Below, one piece after another: positions 44,712 to 52,981 of a stretch of DNA of 64,000 nucleotides. The notes below the pieces were generated by a model. It saw nothing but the letters and a program-made list of their open reading frames with translations, did not search any database and was not told the DNA's origin. The stretch is from positions 136,029-200,028 of the forward strand of contig JADJHD010000008.1 in NCBI GenBank assembly GCA_016707705.1, written 5' to 3'. The position numbers and the translations under genes were made by a program. This stretch comes from Bacteroidales bacterium (GTDB lineage Bacteria; Bacteroidota; Bacteroidia; Bacteroidales; UBA4417). The stretch's first letter is position 1. Every line of letters starts with the position of its first letter.

Positions 44712-46406
44712 CTATTTTATTTTAGCATTTACGATTGCCAGAATCTCTGATTCAGCAGCAAGAGTCTTTGCTTCAATATCAGCGCCTTTTTCAAGTACAT
44801 CCGCTACAAAAACCTGATCCTTTAATCCGGAGGCATTGATTTTAACATTCAGGAAGGCACCCATAACTGCTGAACGGGCTGCAAGGGCTCCCACTCCAGC
44901 ATCACTTACAGAATTAGGATTCCCGATTTCTGCCATAGCCTTGATAATGGTCATACTCTCATAGGATAGTCTCATCACCTTGAATGGGATTTCAATAGCG
45001 TAGCGTGTAGCATCCTGAATAGCCTGATCACGGACTGCCTTCTCATCATCATTCGACTTTGGCAATCCGAAAGCATCCATAATCCTGTTAAAAGCCCTGG
45101 TATCTTCATCTATCAGAAAGAGCAGTTCATCCTTGATTGCCTGTCCCTGTTCTGCATAGCTGCTAAACTCTTCCCAGCGGTCATCCCAGCCAGCCTTATG
45201 ACTGGAAAGATTTGCCACCATGGTTGCAAGTGAGATTCCAAATGCACCCATTGCTGCAGAAACTGATCCACCTCCGGGTGCAGGTGATTCTGATGCTGTT
45301 TCATTAGCGAAGGCATCCAGACTGAGAGATACGAGTTTTTTGTCACCCGGATTCTCAAGCAGATATTCGATGATCTTCTCCTGTGGATTAAATGGCTTTA
45401 AATCATCCAGTCCGAGAGATTTAACAGCTATTTTTATGAGTTCAGCTTCCGACACTCCGAGTGAACGCTTTTGCTTTGCAAGGAAATATTTTCCGGCATC
45501 CAGCAACGACTTCAGCGGAACAAGTCCAACCAGTTCCGAACCTGTTACCCGCATTCCTCTCTCCCCTGCCCTTTTGCAACATTCTTCAAAGGCTTCATGG
45601 ACAGTGGTTATTGAAACATTGGTAAGATTAATAGAAACCTGGGCAATACCATATTCTTCGATAAACCAGCCAATTGCCTTGCAGGCTTTTAGCGAACCCG
45701 GAATCCATACTTCCTTCCCGTTTTCATCTTTCTTAATTTTTCCGGTAAAGGGATTGCCTTCCCTAACTGGTCTTCCTTTCTCACGAATGTCAAAGGCTAT
45801 GGCATTTGCCCTGCGGGTTGAGGTTGTATTCAGGTTTACATTGTATGCTACCAGGAAATCTCTTGCTCCAACAGCAGTTGCGCCGGTTCCGGCAACAAAA
45901 TCATTGAATTCAGCAGGACCGAAATCAGGCTTCCAGTGAGGATCAGTCAGTTTCTTCGACAATCCTTCATATTCTCCGGAGCGGTTATTGGCTAGATTGC
46001 GCCTCTCTGGAGTGAATGCAGCATTTTCGTAACAGTAAACAGGAATACCGATTCCTTCTCCGATTCTTTTAGCAAGCTTCCTAGCATATTCAGCCACCTC
46101 TTCCATGCTTATTCCGGCAATAGGCACCAGGGGACAAACATCAGTTGCTCCAAAGCGGGGATGTTCTCCTTTGTGGTACCGCATGTCAATAACCTCTGTT
46201 GCTTTCTTAACGGCACGATATGCAGCCTCAAGAACAGCCTCCGGTTCTCCCACGAAAGTTACGACTGTCCTGTTGGTTGCAGCTCCCGGATCAACATCCA
46301 GCAGCCTGACTCCTTCAACAGTCTCAATCTGGTCAGTAATTTGTTTGATGATGGCCATGTCGCGACCTTCACTGAAATTTGGCACACACTCGATAATCTG
46401 CTTCAT
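44712..46406 (-). CDS. ftcD: Glutamate formimidoyltransferase / formimidoyl-THF cyclodeaminase
   Basis: The protein has 564 residues with two domains. Residues about 1-300 are the formiminotransferase: ECVPNFSEGRD at the start, then DVCPLVPIAGISMEEVAEYARKL. Residues about 345-564 are the cyclodeaminase with ESPAPGGGSVSAAMGAFG. It transfers the formimino group from N-formiminoglutamate (histidine breakdown) to tetrahydrofolate and deaminates it to 5,10-methenyl-THF. No other hut genes lie nearby. Normal full-length fusion. Confidence 0.93.
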   Translation of the reverse strand: MKQIIECVPNFSEGRDMAIIKQITDQIETVEGVRLLDVDPGAATNRTVVTFVGEPEAVLEAAYRAVKKATEVIDMRYHKGEHPRFGATDVCPLVPIAGISMEEVAEYARKLAKRIGEGIGIPVYCYENAAFTPERRNLANNRSGEYEGLSKKLTDPHWKPDFGPAEFNDFVAGTGATAVGARDFLVAYNVNLNTTSTRRANAIAFDIREKGRPVREGNPFTGKIKKDENGKEVWIPGSLKACKAIGWFIEEYGIAQVSINLTNVSITTVHEAFEECCKRAGERGMRVTGSELVGLVPLKSLLDAGKYFLAKQKRSLGVSEAELIKIAVKSLGLDDLKPFNPQEKIIEYLLENPGDKKLVSLSLDAFANETASESPAPGGGSVSAAMGAFGISLATMVANLSSHKAGWDDRWEEFSSYAEQGQAIKDELLFLIDEDTRAFNRIMDAFGLPKSNDDEKAVRDQAIQDATRYAIEIPFKVMRLSYESMTIIKAMAEIGNPNSVSDAGVGALAARSAVMGAFLNVKINASGLKDQVFVADVLEKGADIEAKTLAAESEILAIVNAKIK

Positions 46407-46456
46407 AGTGTACTGAATGTCAATTAATTAATAGTTTGCTTTGGATTCTGATGCTG

Positions 46457-46464
46457 CAAAAGTA
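46457..46464 (-). promoter_or_regulatory. Probable -7 box for the formiminotransferase-cyclodeaminase gene
   Basis: TACTTTTG on the minus strand, about 50 nt upstream of the ATG. No clear -33 box. Confidence 0.35.
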
Positions 46465-46658
46465 AGGATTCGCTTCAAAAGTTTGAAGAAGCATGCAAAA
46501 TAAGAATTGAGTGGAAAAAACTGAGCATTCCGGACTGAAGAAATCCTTCGGCTTAATCCGGAAAATATTGAAGGCGATTACTGGAGAAAAAGCAGAAAAG
46601 ATCTCCGATTCATTGAACCCGGAAAAAGAAGAAACAAGAAGTGAGCTGAAAACCAGTC

Positions 46659-48304
46659 TCAGGAATACAGATACCTTTTTATGCTCCTCTTCGGTGTTTT
46701 CACAAATTCCGCAGCCTGAATTTCAACGGCTGATACTTTCATATACTTTGGAAACTTATGATTGACCACTTTTACATGACGTTCAAAAAGCTTCTGCATC
46801 ATGGGTTCGGTAATATTGTGCTTCTCGGCGGTTTCCGCATCCGGAAATATAAGAGCAACCAGTTTGCCATTTCTTTGGACGATCAATGATTCTGCAACTG
46901 CAAACTGATTATTAAGCAAGGATTCAATTTCATCAGGATAAATATTCTTCCCGTTTGCCCCCAGGATCATGCTTTTGCTTCTCCCCTTGATAAACAGGTT
47001 ACCCTGAGCATCCATAAGTCCGAGATCTCCTGTATGAAGCCAGCCATCAGAATCGATTAATTCCTTTGTAAGCTCTTCATTCTTATAGTAGCCTCTCATC
47101 ACATTTTCTCCTCTTACAAGGATTTCACCAGCCTGAGTTGCAGGTTTTGGGGAGTCAATCCTCATCTCCAGTGAATCAACAACAATTCCGGATGATCCTG
47201 GCTTCAGCTTATCCCATCCAATGTAACTGATGAGCGGGCCGCATTCTGTCATTCCATAACCAACGGTTACCGGAAATTTCATCCTTCTGAAAAACATCTC
47301 TGCCTCATGGTTGAAGGGGGCACCTCCTACTACAATCTCCCTGAAATTCCCTCCGAATACTGTTACCAGTTTCTCCCTGATTTTCTTAAGGATCATCTGA
47401 TCGAGGAAAGGAACGTGCAACAATATCCTCATATGGATCTTTCCTATGACAGGCAATAACTGTTTCTTGAAGATTTTTCAATTACCAGTGGAACCGATAG
47501 AATAAGGGATGGCTTGATCTCCTGAAAGGCCGCCATAATAATCTGCGGAGTTGGAGTACGGGTCAGGATGGTGATGCTGCAGCCAAGCGTGAATGGAAAC
47601 AAAAATTCAAAGGCACAGCCAAAAGCATGGGCCAAGGGAAGAAAGGAAACGATCCTGTCGCCGGCGTTCAGTGGCATATTCCTTTGTGCATACCTGATGT
47701 TTGCAGCCAGACTGTTATGTTCCAGCATTACTCCCTTGATAAAACCGGATGTGCCGGATGTATAGCTGATAACTGCCAGTTGATCGTTTGGAATCTCAGG
47801 CAATTTAAACCCTTCTGAGGTTTCCTTACTGATTTTTGCTGATGCAGCTAACTTGAACTCATTAAATGCTACTGAAAAGCTCTCATGCCCTGAATGCAGA
47901 AGCTGAAAATCACTTATTGAGATTATTCCTTTAATATCGTTATGTCTGGTAATGTCGAATTTTTGAAAGATTCCTTCATCCATAAAGAGGCATGAGGCGT
48001 CTGAATGCTGAATTATTTCTCTCAGATCATCCGGTTTGAAATCGGGTAAAACAGGCACTACTATTGCGCCATAGCTCACTATCGACAGATAGAGTATTCC
48101 CCAACGGGATGAATTTTTACCTATAACAGCAATCTTGTCCTGAGGCTTAATCCCTGCATCCAGAAAGAGCTTGTGCAACAACTCTATTTGAGTTGCGACA
48201 TCAGCGTATTTAAAGGATTCTCCCTTATAATCGGTCAATGCTGTTTGAAGCCAGTTCTCCCTGATACTTTGCTCCAGGTAGGATACGAAACGTTCAGATA
48301 TCAT
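46659..48304 (-). CDS. Long-chain acyl-CoA synthetase / AMP-dependent ligase (frameshifted in this sequence)
   Basis: Read through one frameshift this is a 548-residue adenylate-forming enzyme. Motifs: phosphate loop ISYTSGTSGFIKGVML (about 185), GYGMTECGPLIS (about 345), GWLHTGDLGLMD (about 415) and KGRSKSMILGANGKNIYPDEIE. It activates fatty acids to acyl-CoA through an acyl-adenylate. The first frame ends early after VIEKSSRNSYCLS; the second continues. One base is missing in the T5 run 47474-47478 (A5 on the coding strand), and adding one A restores VIEKIFKKQLLPVIGKI, the expected family sequence. Confidence 0.85.
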
Positions 48305-48352
48305 GCTTTGGGTTCTAGGATGGATCAGTAAATTATTTGTTTACCCTGCTAA

Positions 48353-48360
48353 CAAATATA
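48353..48360 (-). promoter_or_regulatory. Probable -7 box for the acyl-CoA ligase gene
   Basis: TATATTTG on the minus strand, 48 nt upstream of the ATG at 48304. No clear -33 box. Confidence 0.35.
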
Positions 48361-48469
48361 TGTATTTTAGATAGGTAGTATACTTAATTGCCTTTGATAT
48401 GTTAATAAAAAAGACAGGCAGTCAAGGCCGAAACTTCTGCCTCATTGCAACAGATCCGATATCTTTCAA

Positions 48470-49789
48470 TTAATGAGAGACAGGTAATCCTTTGGTATCT
48501 TCACTAAAAAGCGGTCCCGAAGGTGAAGAACCTGCAAATGCATACCAGGCAATGAATACGTATGCAAGCAGAGGTACTATCATTGCAGTTGCCATGCTTC
48601 CTGTTGATTCTGAAATAAGCCCCATCACCGGTGTCCAGAAGGCACCGCCAATGATCGCCATTACAATCAGGGAGCCTCCTATCTTGGTATAGGGTCCCAA
48701 ACCCTTCAATCCCATGGCAAAGATGGTCGGGAACATAAGCGACATGAAGAAACTGGTAAAAAATATTGCCCAGAGTCCTATCCAACCCGGCATAAGAATA
48801 CTTATCGATACCAGTGCGATGTTAATCAGACTGTATATTCCCATCATCTTCCCGGGTTTGATGTACCTCATGAAAAGAGTGGCCGAGAAGCGGCCAAGCA
48901 TGAATGTTGCAAGTGTACCAGTGAGGAAATACCCCGCTACTTTTTCAGATTGAGCTGTGTAATCCTGAACATATTGAATGAAATAGCTCCAGGTTCCTAC
49001 CTGTGCTCCCACATAGAAGAACTGAGCAAGTACACCCTTGATAAAATGGGGGTATCTGAAGAGCTTTCTGATATTTCCGCCTTCCTGGGAGTTTTCGGAA
49101 GTTCCTTCCTTAATTTTTGGGAACTTCACCTTCAGAATCAGAATTGCCATAACCAGGGTTATTCCTCCAAGTATCAGATAAGGAGTCACAACACGCATGG
49201 TTTCGTGTTGCAGATAGGTTGCATATTCTCCACTGGCTTTCATGGCGGCAACTTTCGTTTCGTCATGCTCAATTCCAGAGAAAATAAAGAGTGTACCTAT
49301 CAGAACGCCACTGATAGAACCAATAGGATTGAATGCCTGGGAGAAATTAAGACGCCTTTCGGATGAAGCCGGACTTCCAAGCACAGTTATAAATGGATTC
49401 GCACCAGTTTCAAGAAATGCCAGTCCTGTGGCTATTACAAACAAAGCAAAGAGGAAAAATCCATATTGTCCTGCCAGTGCTGCCGGCCAGAACAGAAAGC
49501 AGCCCAGTCCATATAGGAGCAAGCCTATAACCAAACCAGTCTTGTAACCAAAACGCCTCATGACCAATGCTGCAGGCATTGCCAGCAGGAAGTAGCCCAT
49601 ATAAAAGGCTGACTGAATAAGTCCAGCCTGAAAGCGGCTCAATTCAAAGGATTTCATGAACTGCTTAATCAGTACATCGTTGAGGTTATTGGGTATTCCC
49701 CACAAGAAGAATAATGCAGTAACCAGAATGAATGGCAAAAGGAATCCCCGGGCTACCAAACCCTCTTTCGATGTATTTTCATTTTTCAT
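48470..49789 (-). CDS. FucP-type sugar:H+ symporter (MFS)
   Basis: The protein has 439 residues and 12 hydrophobic segments. FFLWGIPNNLNDVLIKQFMKSFELSRFQAGLIQSAFYMGYF at the N-terminus is the hallmark of the FHS/FucP branch (L-fucose, glucose and galactose transporters). LETGANPFITVLG is the second conserved motif. It imports a hexose or deoxyhexose with H+; which one cannot be told. It lies next to the secreted glycan-associated cluster at 50-60 kb, which may supply its substrate. Confidence 0.88.
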   Translation of the reverse strand: MKNENTSKEGLVARGFLLPFILVTALFFLWGIPNNLNDVLIKQFMKSFELSRFQAGLIQSAFYMGYFLLAMPAALVMRRFGYKTGLVIGLLLYGLGCFLFWPAALAGQYGFFLFALFVIATGLAFLETGANPFITVLGSPASSERRLNFSQAFNPIGSISGVLIGTLFIFSGIEHDETKVAAMKASGEYATYLQHETMRVVTPYLILGGITLVMAILILKVKFPKIKEGTSENSQEGGNIRKLFRYPHFIKGVLAQFFYVGAQVGTWSYFIQYVQDYTAQSEKVAGYFLTGTLATFMLGRFSATLFMRYIKPGKMMGIYSLINIALVSISILMPGWIGLWAIFFTSFFMSLMFPTIFAMGLKGLGPYTKIGGSLIVMAIIGGAFWTPVMGLISESTGSMATAMIVPLLAYVFIAWYAFAGSSPSGPLFSEDTKGLPVSH

Positions 49790-49805
49790 AAGAAGCGGTT
49801 TTCAG

Positions 49806-49813
49806 CAAATATA
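49806..49813 (-). promoter_or_regulatory. Probable -7 box for the sugar symporter gene
   Basis: TATATTTG on the minus strand, 16 nt upstream of the ATG. No clear -33 box. Confidence 0.35.
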
Positions 49814-49921
49814 ATAAGTATTAGTTTCCACGATTATCTTTATAAAAAATGTTTAAAAGACAGAAAAATTACTTAGGACTTTGCAATGATAAGTAGTCAA
49901 AATCAATCCAGTAATCAATAC

Positions 49922-49960
49922 AAAAAAGAAAAACCGGAATCTGCAATCCAGTATTCCGGC
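49922..49960 (-). terminator. Intrinsic terminator of the Cys-rich repeat protein gene
   Basis: On the minus strand GCCGGAAT starts the stem and ATTCCGG closes it over a 12-nt loop (49941-49952), followed by TTTTTCTTTTTTG. The stop of the upstream gene is at 50017, about 57 nt earlier. Confidence 0.88.
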
Positions 49961-50016
49961 TTCTCTGTAAATTCATTTTTCTATTGCTTTGCTGAGCTTG
50001 AACTCCGCCTACCGAA

Positions 50017-52818
50017 CTACCTGACTATCACAGAATTTCTATAAACAGACTGCTTTCCACTCTCCGTAATGCTGTGCTGAATAGTGTACATTCCGGATTT
50101 CAAACTGCTCAGATCTATTCTTAGCTCTGATTGTCCTGCTTCGAATTGTGCAGTCAAAGGCCTCAGCACTTCTGTCCCGATAGAATTAAATATTCTCACT
50201 TGAACTGAAGCGGTATGAATAAAATGGTAAGGTTGAATCAGCATGTTGCTTGCAGGATTTGGATAAGGAATTCCCAGCAGGGAATTAGTCCCGGTTTCAG
50301 GCAAACCTACATGACAAATGAAGCACTCACCAAAGCAAACATCGGAAGTGATGGTATCATTAACCGGAACTTCCACAAAACGGTTAAAGCCACCATTTCC
50401 ATCATCCACACCGCATTCGGCCGGAACAAGTTCTGCTCCTTCCCATGTTAATCCATTGATAAACTTATACTCTGCCTGATAGCCTTCTTCGAGCATCAGA
50501 CTAACTTCATAAACTCCCCCTGATAAATTGACCATTGGAGTATTTTCAGTATTCCACAACTGGAAATTTCCGGCAATATGAACGCCATCCGTCGAAACGA
50601 TCTGATCCTGCATATCCACCCTGAAAGTCACAATGGAGCTGTCACCTGGTATTGGACAAGGTCCACATGCTGAGAAGCAAACTGCTTCCAGTATTGTATC
50701 AGAAGTACCTAAAGCTACAAATCTGTTAAACCCACCGGTTTCGTTATCAACACCACATTCCGCGGGAACAATTTCTTCACCATCGTAGGTATTTCCGTTG
50801 AGAAATTTGTATTGATGTTCAGTACCTTCTTCAAGTGCAAGAATTACTGAATAAATTCCATTTCCTGTATGCGTCATCATGGTTGAATCGGTATCCCATC
50901 CCTGGAAATCGCCAACAAGGTGAACCCCTTCAGCGGCAACAACCTGCTGTGACAGATTGACCCTGAAAGTTACATTTATAGTTGCTGGAGGAGGCAGACA
51001 AACCTGGCAACTGGAGAAACATACCAATGGGATGGTTGCATTCGATATTCCCAGAGTTACCGAACGGTTAAATCCTCCGGAACCATTATCAACTCCGCAA
51101 ATGGAAGGAACACTCTCCTCCCCTGCCCAGCTGTTTCCATTCACAAACTTATACTGATGAGTAGAACTGTTTTCAAGGGAAACAGTTGTGGCATAAACTC
51201 CGGGAGAAGTTTCAAGCATAGCCGTTGTTGCCGGGTTCCAACCCTGAAAATCTCCAACAAGATGAATTCCGTCAGCTGAAACCTGCTGTTGTGACATATC
51301 CACCTGGAAAGTTACCTGCACCATTGGTACACATGGGCCGCAAGTTGAGAAGCATATCGAACCAAGGATAGTATCATTCAGAGGCACATTCAAGAACCGG
51401 TTGAATCCTCCGGAACCATTATCCGCGCCACATTCAGAAGGCACTATTTCTTCACCTGCCCAGCTGTTTCCATTGATAAACTTATATTCATGATATGAGC
51501 CCTTATCAAGGTATACTGTGGCAGAGTAAGTGCCACCACTTAACAGGCTCATCGGAGTTGTTGTTGTGTTCCATCCCTGAAAATCTCCTGCAATATGAAT
51601 ACCATCTGCTGATACTGTCTGATTCGACATGTCAACCTTGAAGGTAACCGGCACCATTTCAGAACAGAGATTGCAGCTTGAAAAGCAGATTGCACCAAGC
51701 AAGGTATCAGCCACCGGTACCGTTAGGGCACGATTGAAACCCCCGCTTCCATTATCATCACCACATGCATCAGGCACCAGTTCCTCACCGGCAAAAGTAT
51801 CTCCATTGATGAATTTATATTGGTGATAGGTCCCGCTGCTTATTGGAACTGTGACAGTATAAATGCCCCCACCTGCGTTGGTCATTGCAGTTGCAGCCGG
51901 ATCCCATCCCTGGAAATCACCTGCCAGATGTACACCATTTGAAGAAACTGTCTGATTCGACATATCAACCCTGAAAGTTACATTTGTATTGGTGATATTG
52001 CAGGTATACGAATAGTTGGCACCATTATTAGTGTTGAATTTAATGGTATAAAGATCCAGATCAGTTGCTGGCGAAGCTACAGTAGTTGAAAATACACTAT
52101 AAGTTATAGTCCCTGTAATAGGCGGTATAACTGCTGTTGCGGTTGTTCCTGTTACAGTAAAAGGAACAAGGTAATTTGTTGGAAATCCGTTCAATGTATA
52201 CCTCAGGTAAAACAATTCCTCAGCACAGGGTGTTGCAGAAAGTGTCAGGGTAACAGTAACTGATTGTCCGGGAAGTACTTGTCCGGCTAAAGGGGACTGA
52301 GTTACAGTATTCAGGGATACAGGATCTCCGGATGTTTCCATAAATATGCCTTTGGTAGAAGCATAGCCATTATCCTGCCAGTTAATGGTGTACCACTTCC
52401 CGTTTACAACAGTTGCCTGATTATCCACTGCTCCATTATAGGTATAGTTTTGCAGTGTATTCATCACCACGGTCACATCTTTCCAGGTATTCTGCCAAGG
52501 ACTGCCTGAAGGACCGCTTGTGAACAAGAATGGGAAGCTGCCACCTATTACATCTCCTCCTGTAGCTGCTACCTTGATAATGGTTTGCCATCTTGGTGTA
52601 CCACTATTGATTTTGGTAACCCTTCCACCAGGAACCTGAGTGTAGCTAGCCAGTGCCAGATTGTTAACAGGTGGATTGGTCCAGGTATTCCATCCCCCGG
52701 GAATGTTAATTCCTTCAGGTTCCCATATCTGTGCTTTGGATTCATTCGGGATTAGAACGAACACTAACAAAGTGCTTGCTGCAATTAATCCTAACAGGCT
52801 AACATAAAACTTCTTCAT
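50017..52818 (-). CDS. Secreted protein with five Cys-rich CBM-like repeats and a T9SS sorting domain
   Basis: The protein has 933 residues from ATG 52818 (KKFYVSLLGLIAASTLLVFV, signal peptide). Residues about 30-280 form a module also present at the N-terminus of the next protein (EGINIPGGWNTWTNPP, VVNGKWYTINWQDNGYA). Five tandem repeats of about 105-115 residues follow, each with VTFRVDMSxQxVSxxGVHxAGDFQGW, YKFINGxxWxGEExVP, CGxDNGSGGFNR and CFxxCxxC. The core resembles starch-binding CBM20/AMPK-type domains. The last 80 residues (LLGIPYPNPASNM, LKSGMYTIQH) are a type A T9SS sorting domain. It probably binds alpha-glucans at the surface; no catalytic domain is seen. Confidence 0.82.
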   Translation of the reverse strand: MKKFYVSLLGLIAASTLLVFVLIPNESKAQIWEPEGINIPGGWNTWTNPPVNNLALASYTQVPGGRVTKINSGTPRWQTIIKVAATGGDVIGGSFPFLFTSGPSGSPWQNTWKDVTVVMNTLQNYTYNGAVDNQATVVNGKWYTINWQDNGYASTKGIFMETSGDPVSLNTVTQSPLAGQVLPGQSVTVTLTLSATPCAEELFYLRYTLNGFPTNYLVPFTVTGTTATAVIPPITGTITYSVFSTTVASPATDLDLYTIKFNTNNGANYSYTCNITNTNVTFRVDMSNQTVSSNGVHLAGDFQGWDPAATAMTNAGGGIYTVTVPISSGTYHQYKFINGDTFAGEELVPDACGDDNGSGGFNRALTVPVADTLLGAICFSSCNLCSEMVPVTFKVDMSNQTVSADGIHIAGDFQGWNTTTTPMSLLSGGTYSATVYLDKGSYHEYKFINGNSWAGEEIVPSECGADNGSGGFNRFLNVPLNDTILGSICFSTCGPCVPMVQVTFQVDMSQQQVSADGIHLVGDFQGWNPATTAMLETSPGVYATTVSLENSSTHQYKFVNGNSWAGEESVPSICGVDNGSGGFNRSVTLGISNATIPLVCFSSCQVCLPPPATINVTFRVNLSQQVVAAEGVHLVGDFQGWDTDSTMMTHTGNGIYSVILALEEGTEHQYKFLNGNTYDGEEIVPAECGVDNETGGFNRFVALGTSDTILEAVCFSACGPCPIPGDSSIVTFRVDMQDQIVSTDGVHIAGNFQLWNTENTPMVNLSGGVYEVSLMLEEGYQAEYKFINGLTWEGAELVPAECGVDDGNGGFNRFVEVPVNDTITSDVCFGECFICHVGLPETGTNSLLGIPYPNPASNMLIQPYHFIHTASVQVRIFNSIGTEVLRPLTAQFEAGQSELRIDLSSLKSGMYTIQHSITESGKQSVYRNSVIVR

Positions 52819-52945
52819 ACCATTCTTGCTTTTCAGAACTTGTTGTATAAGGTTTGATAATTTCAAATTGTCACTAAATAAAATCCAAACTGACCGGAAC
52901 ATGGGGACAAGTTACGGTCAGATTGGATTTAGTTGGATTTAACAT

Positions 52946-52953
52946 CAAATGTA
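52946..52953 (-). promoter_or_regulatory. Possible -7 box for the Cys-rich repeat protein gene
   Basis: TACATTTG on the minus strand, about 128 nt upstream of ATG 52818, implying a long 5' leader. No clear -33 box. Confidence 0.35.
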
Positions 52954-52981
52954 CGGTCTGATTTCAGAGAAATCACTATCC

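Noticed and set aside
46511..46765. 84-codon plus-strand frame starting GTG, rich in Lys/Glu
   Set aside because: It overlaps the 3' end of the acyl-CoA ligase gene by 107 bp, has no recognisable family or clear promoter, and the ligase ends at its expected family C-terminus. A real small gene in 46511-46658 cannot be excluded.
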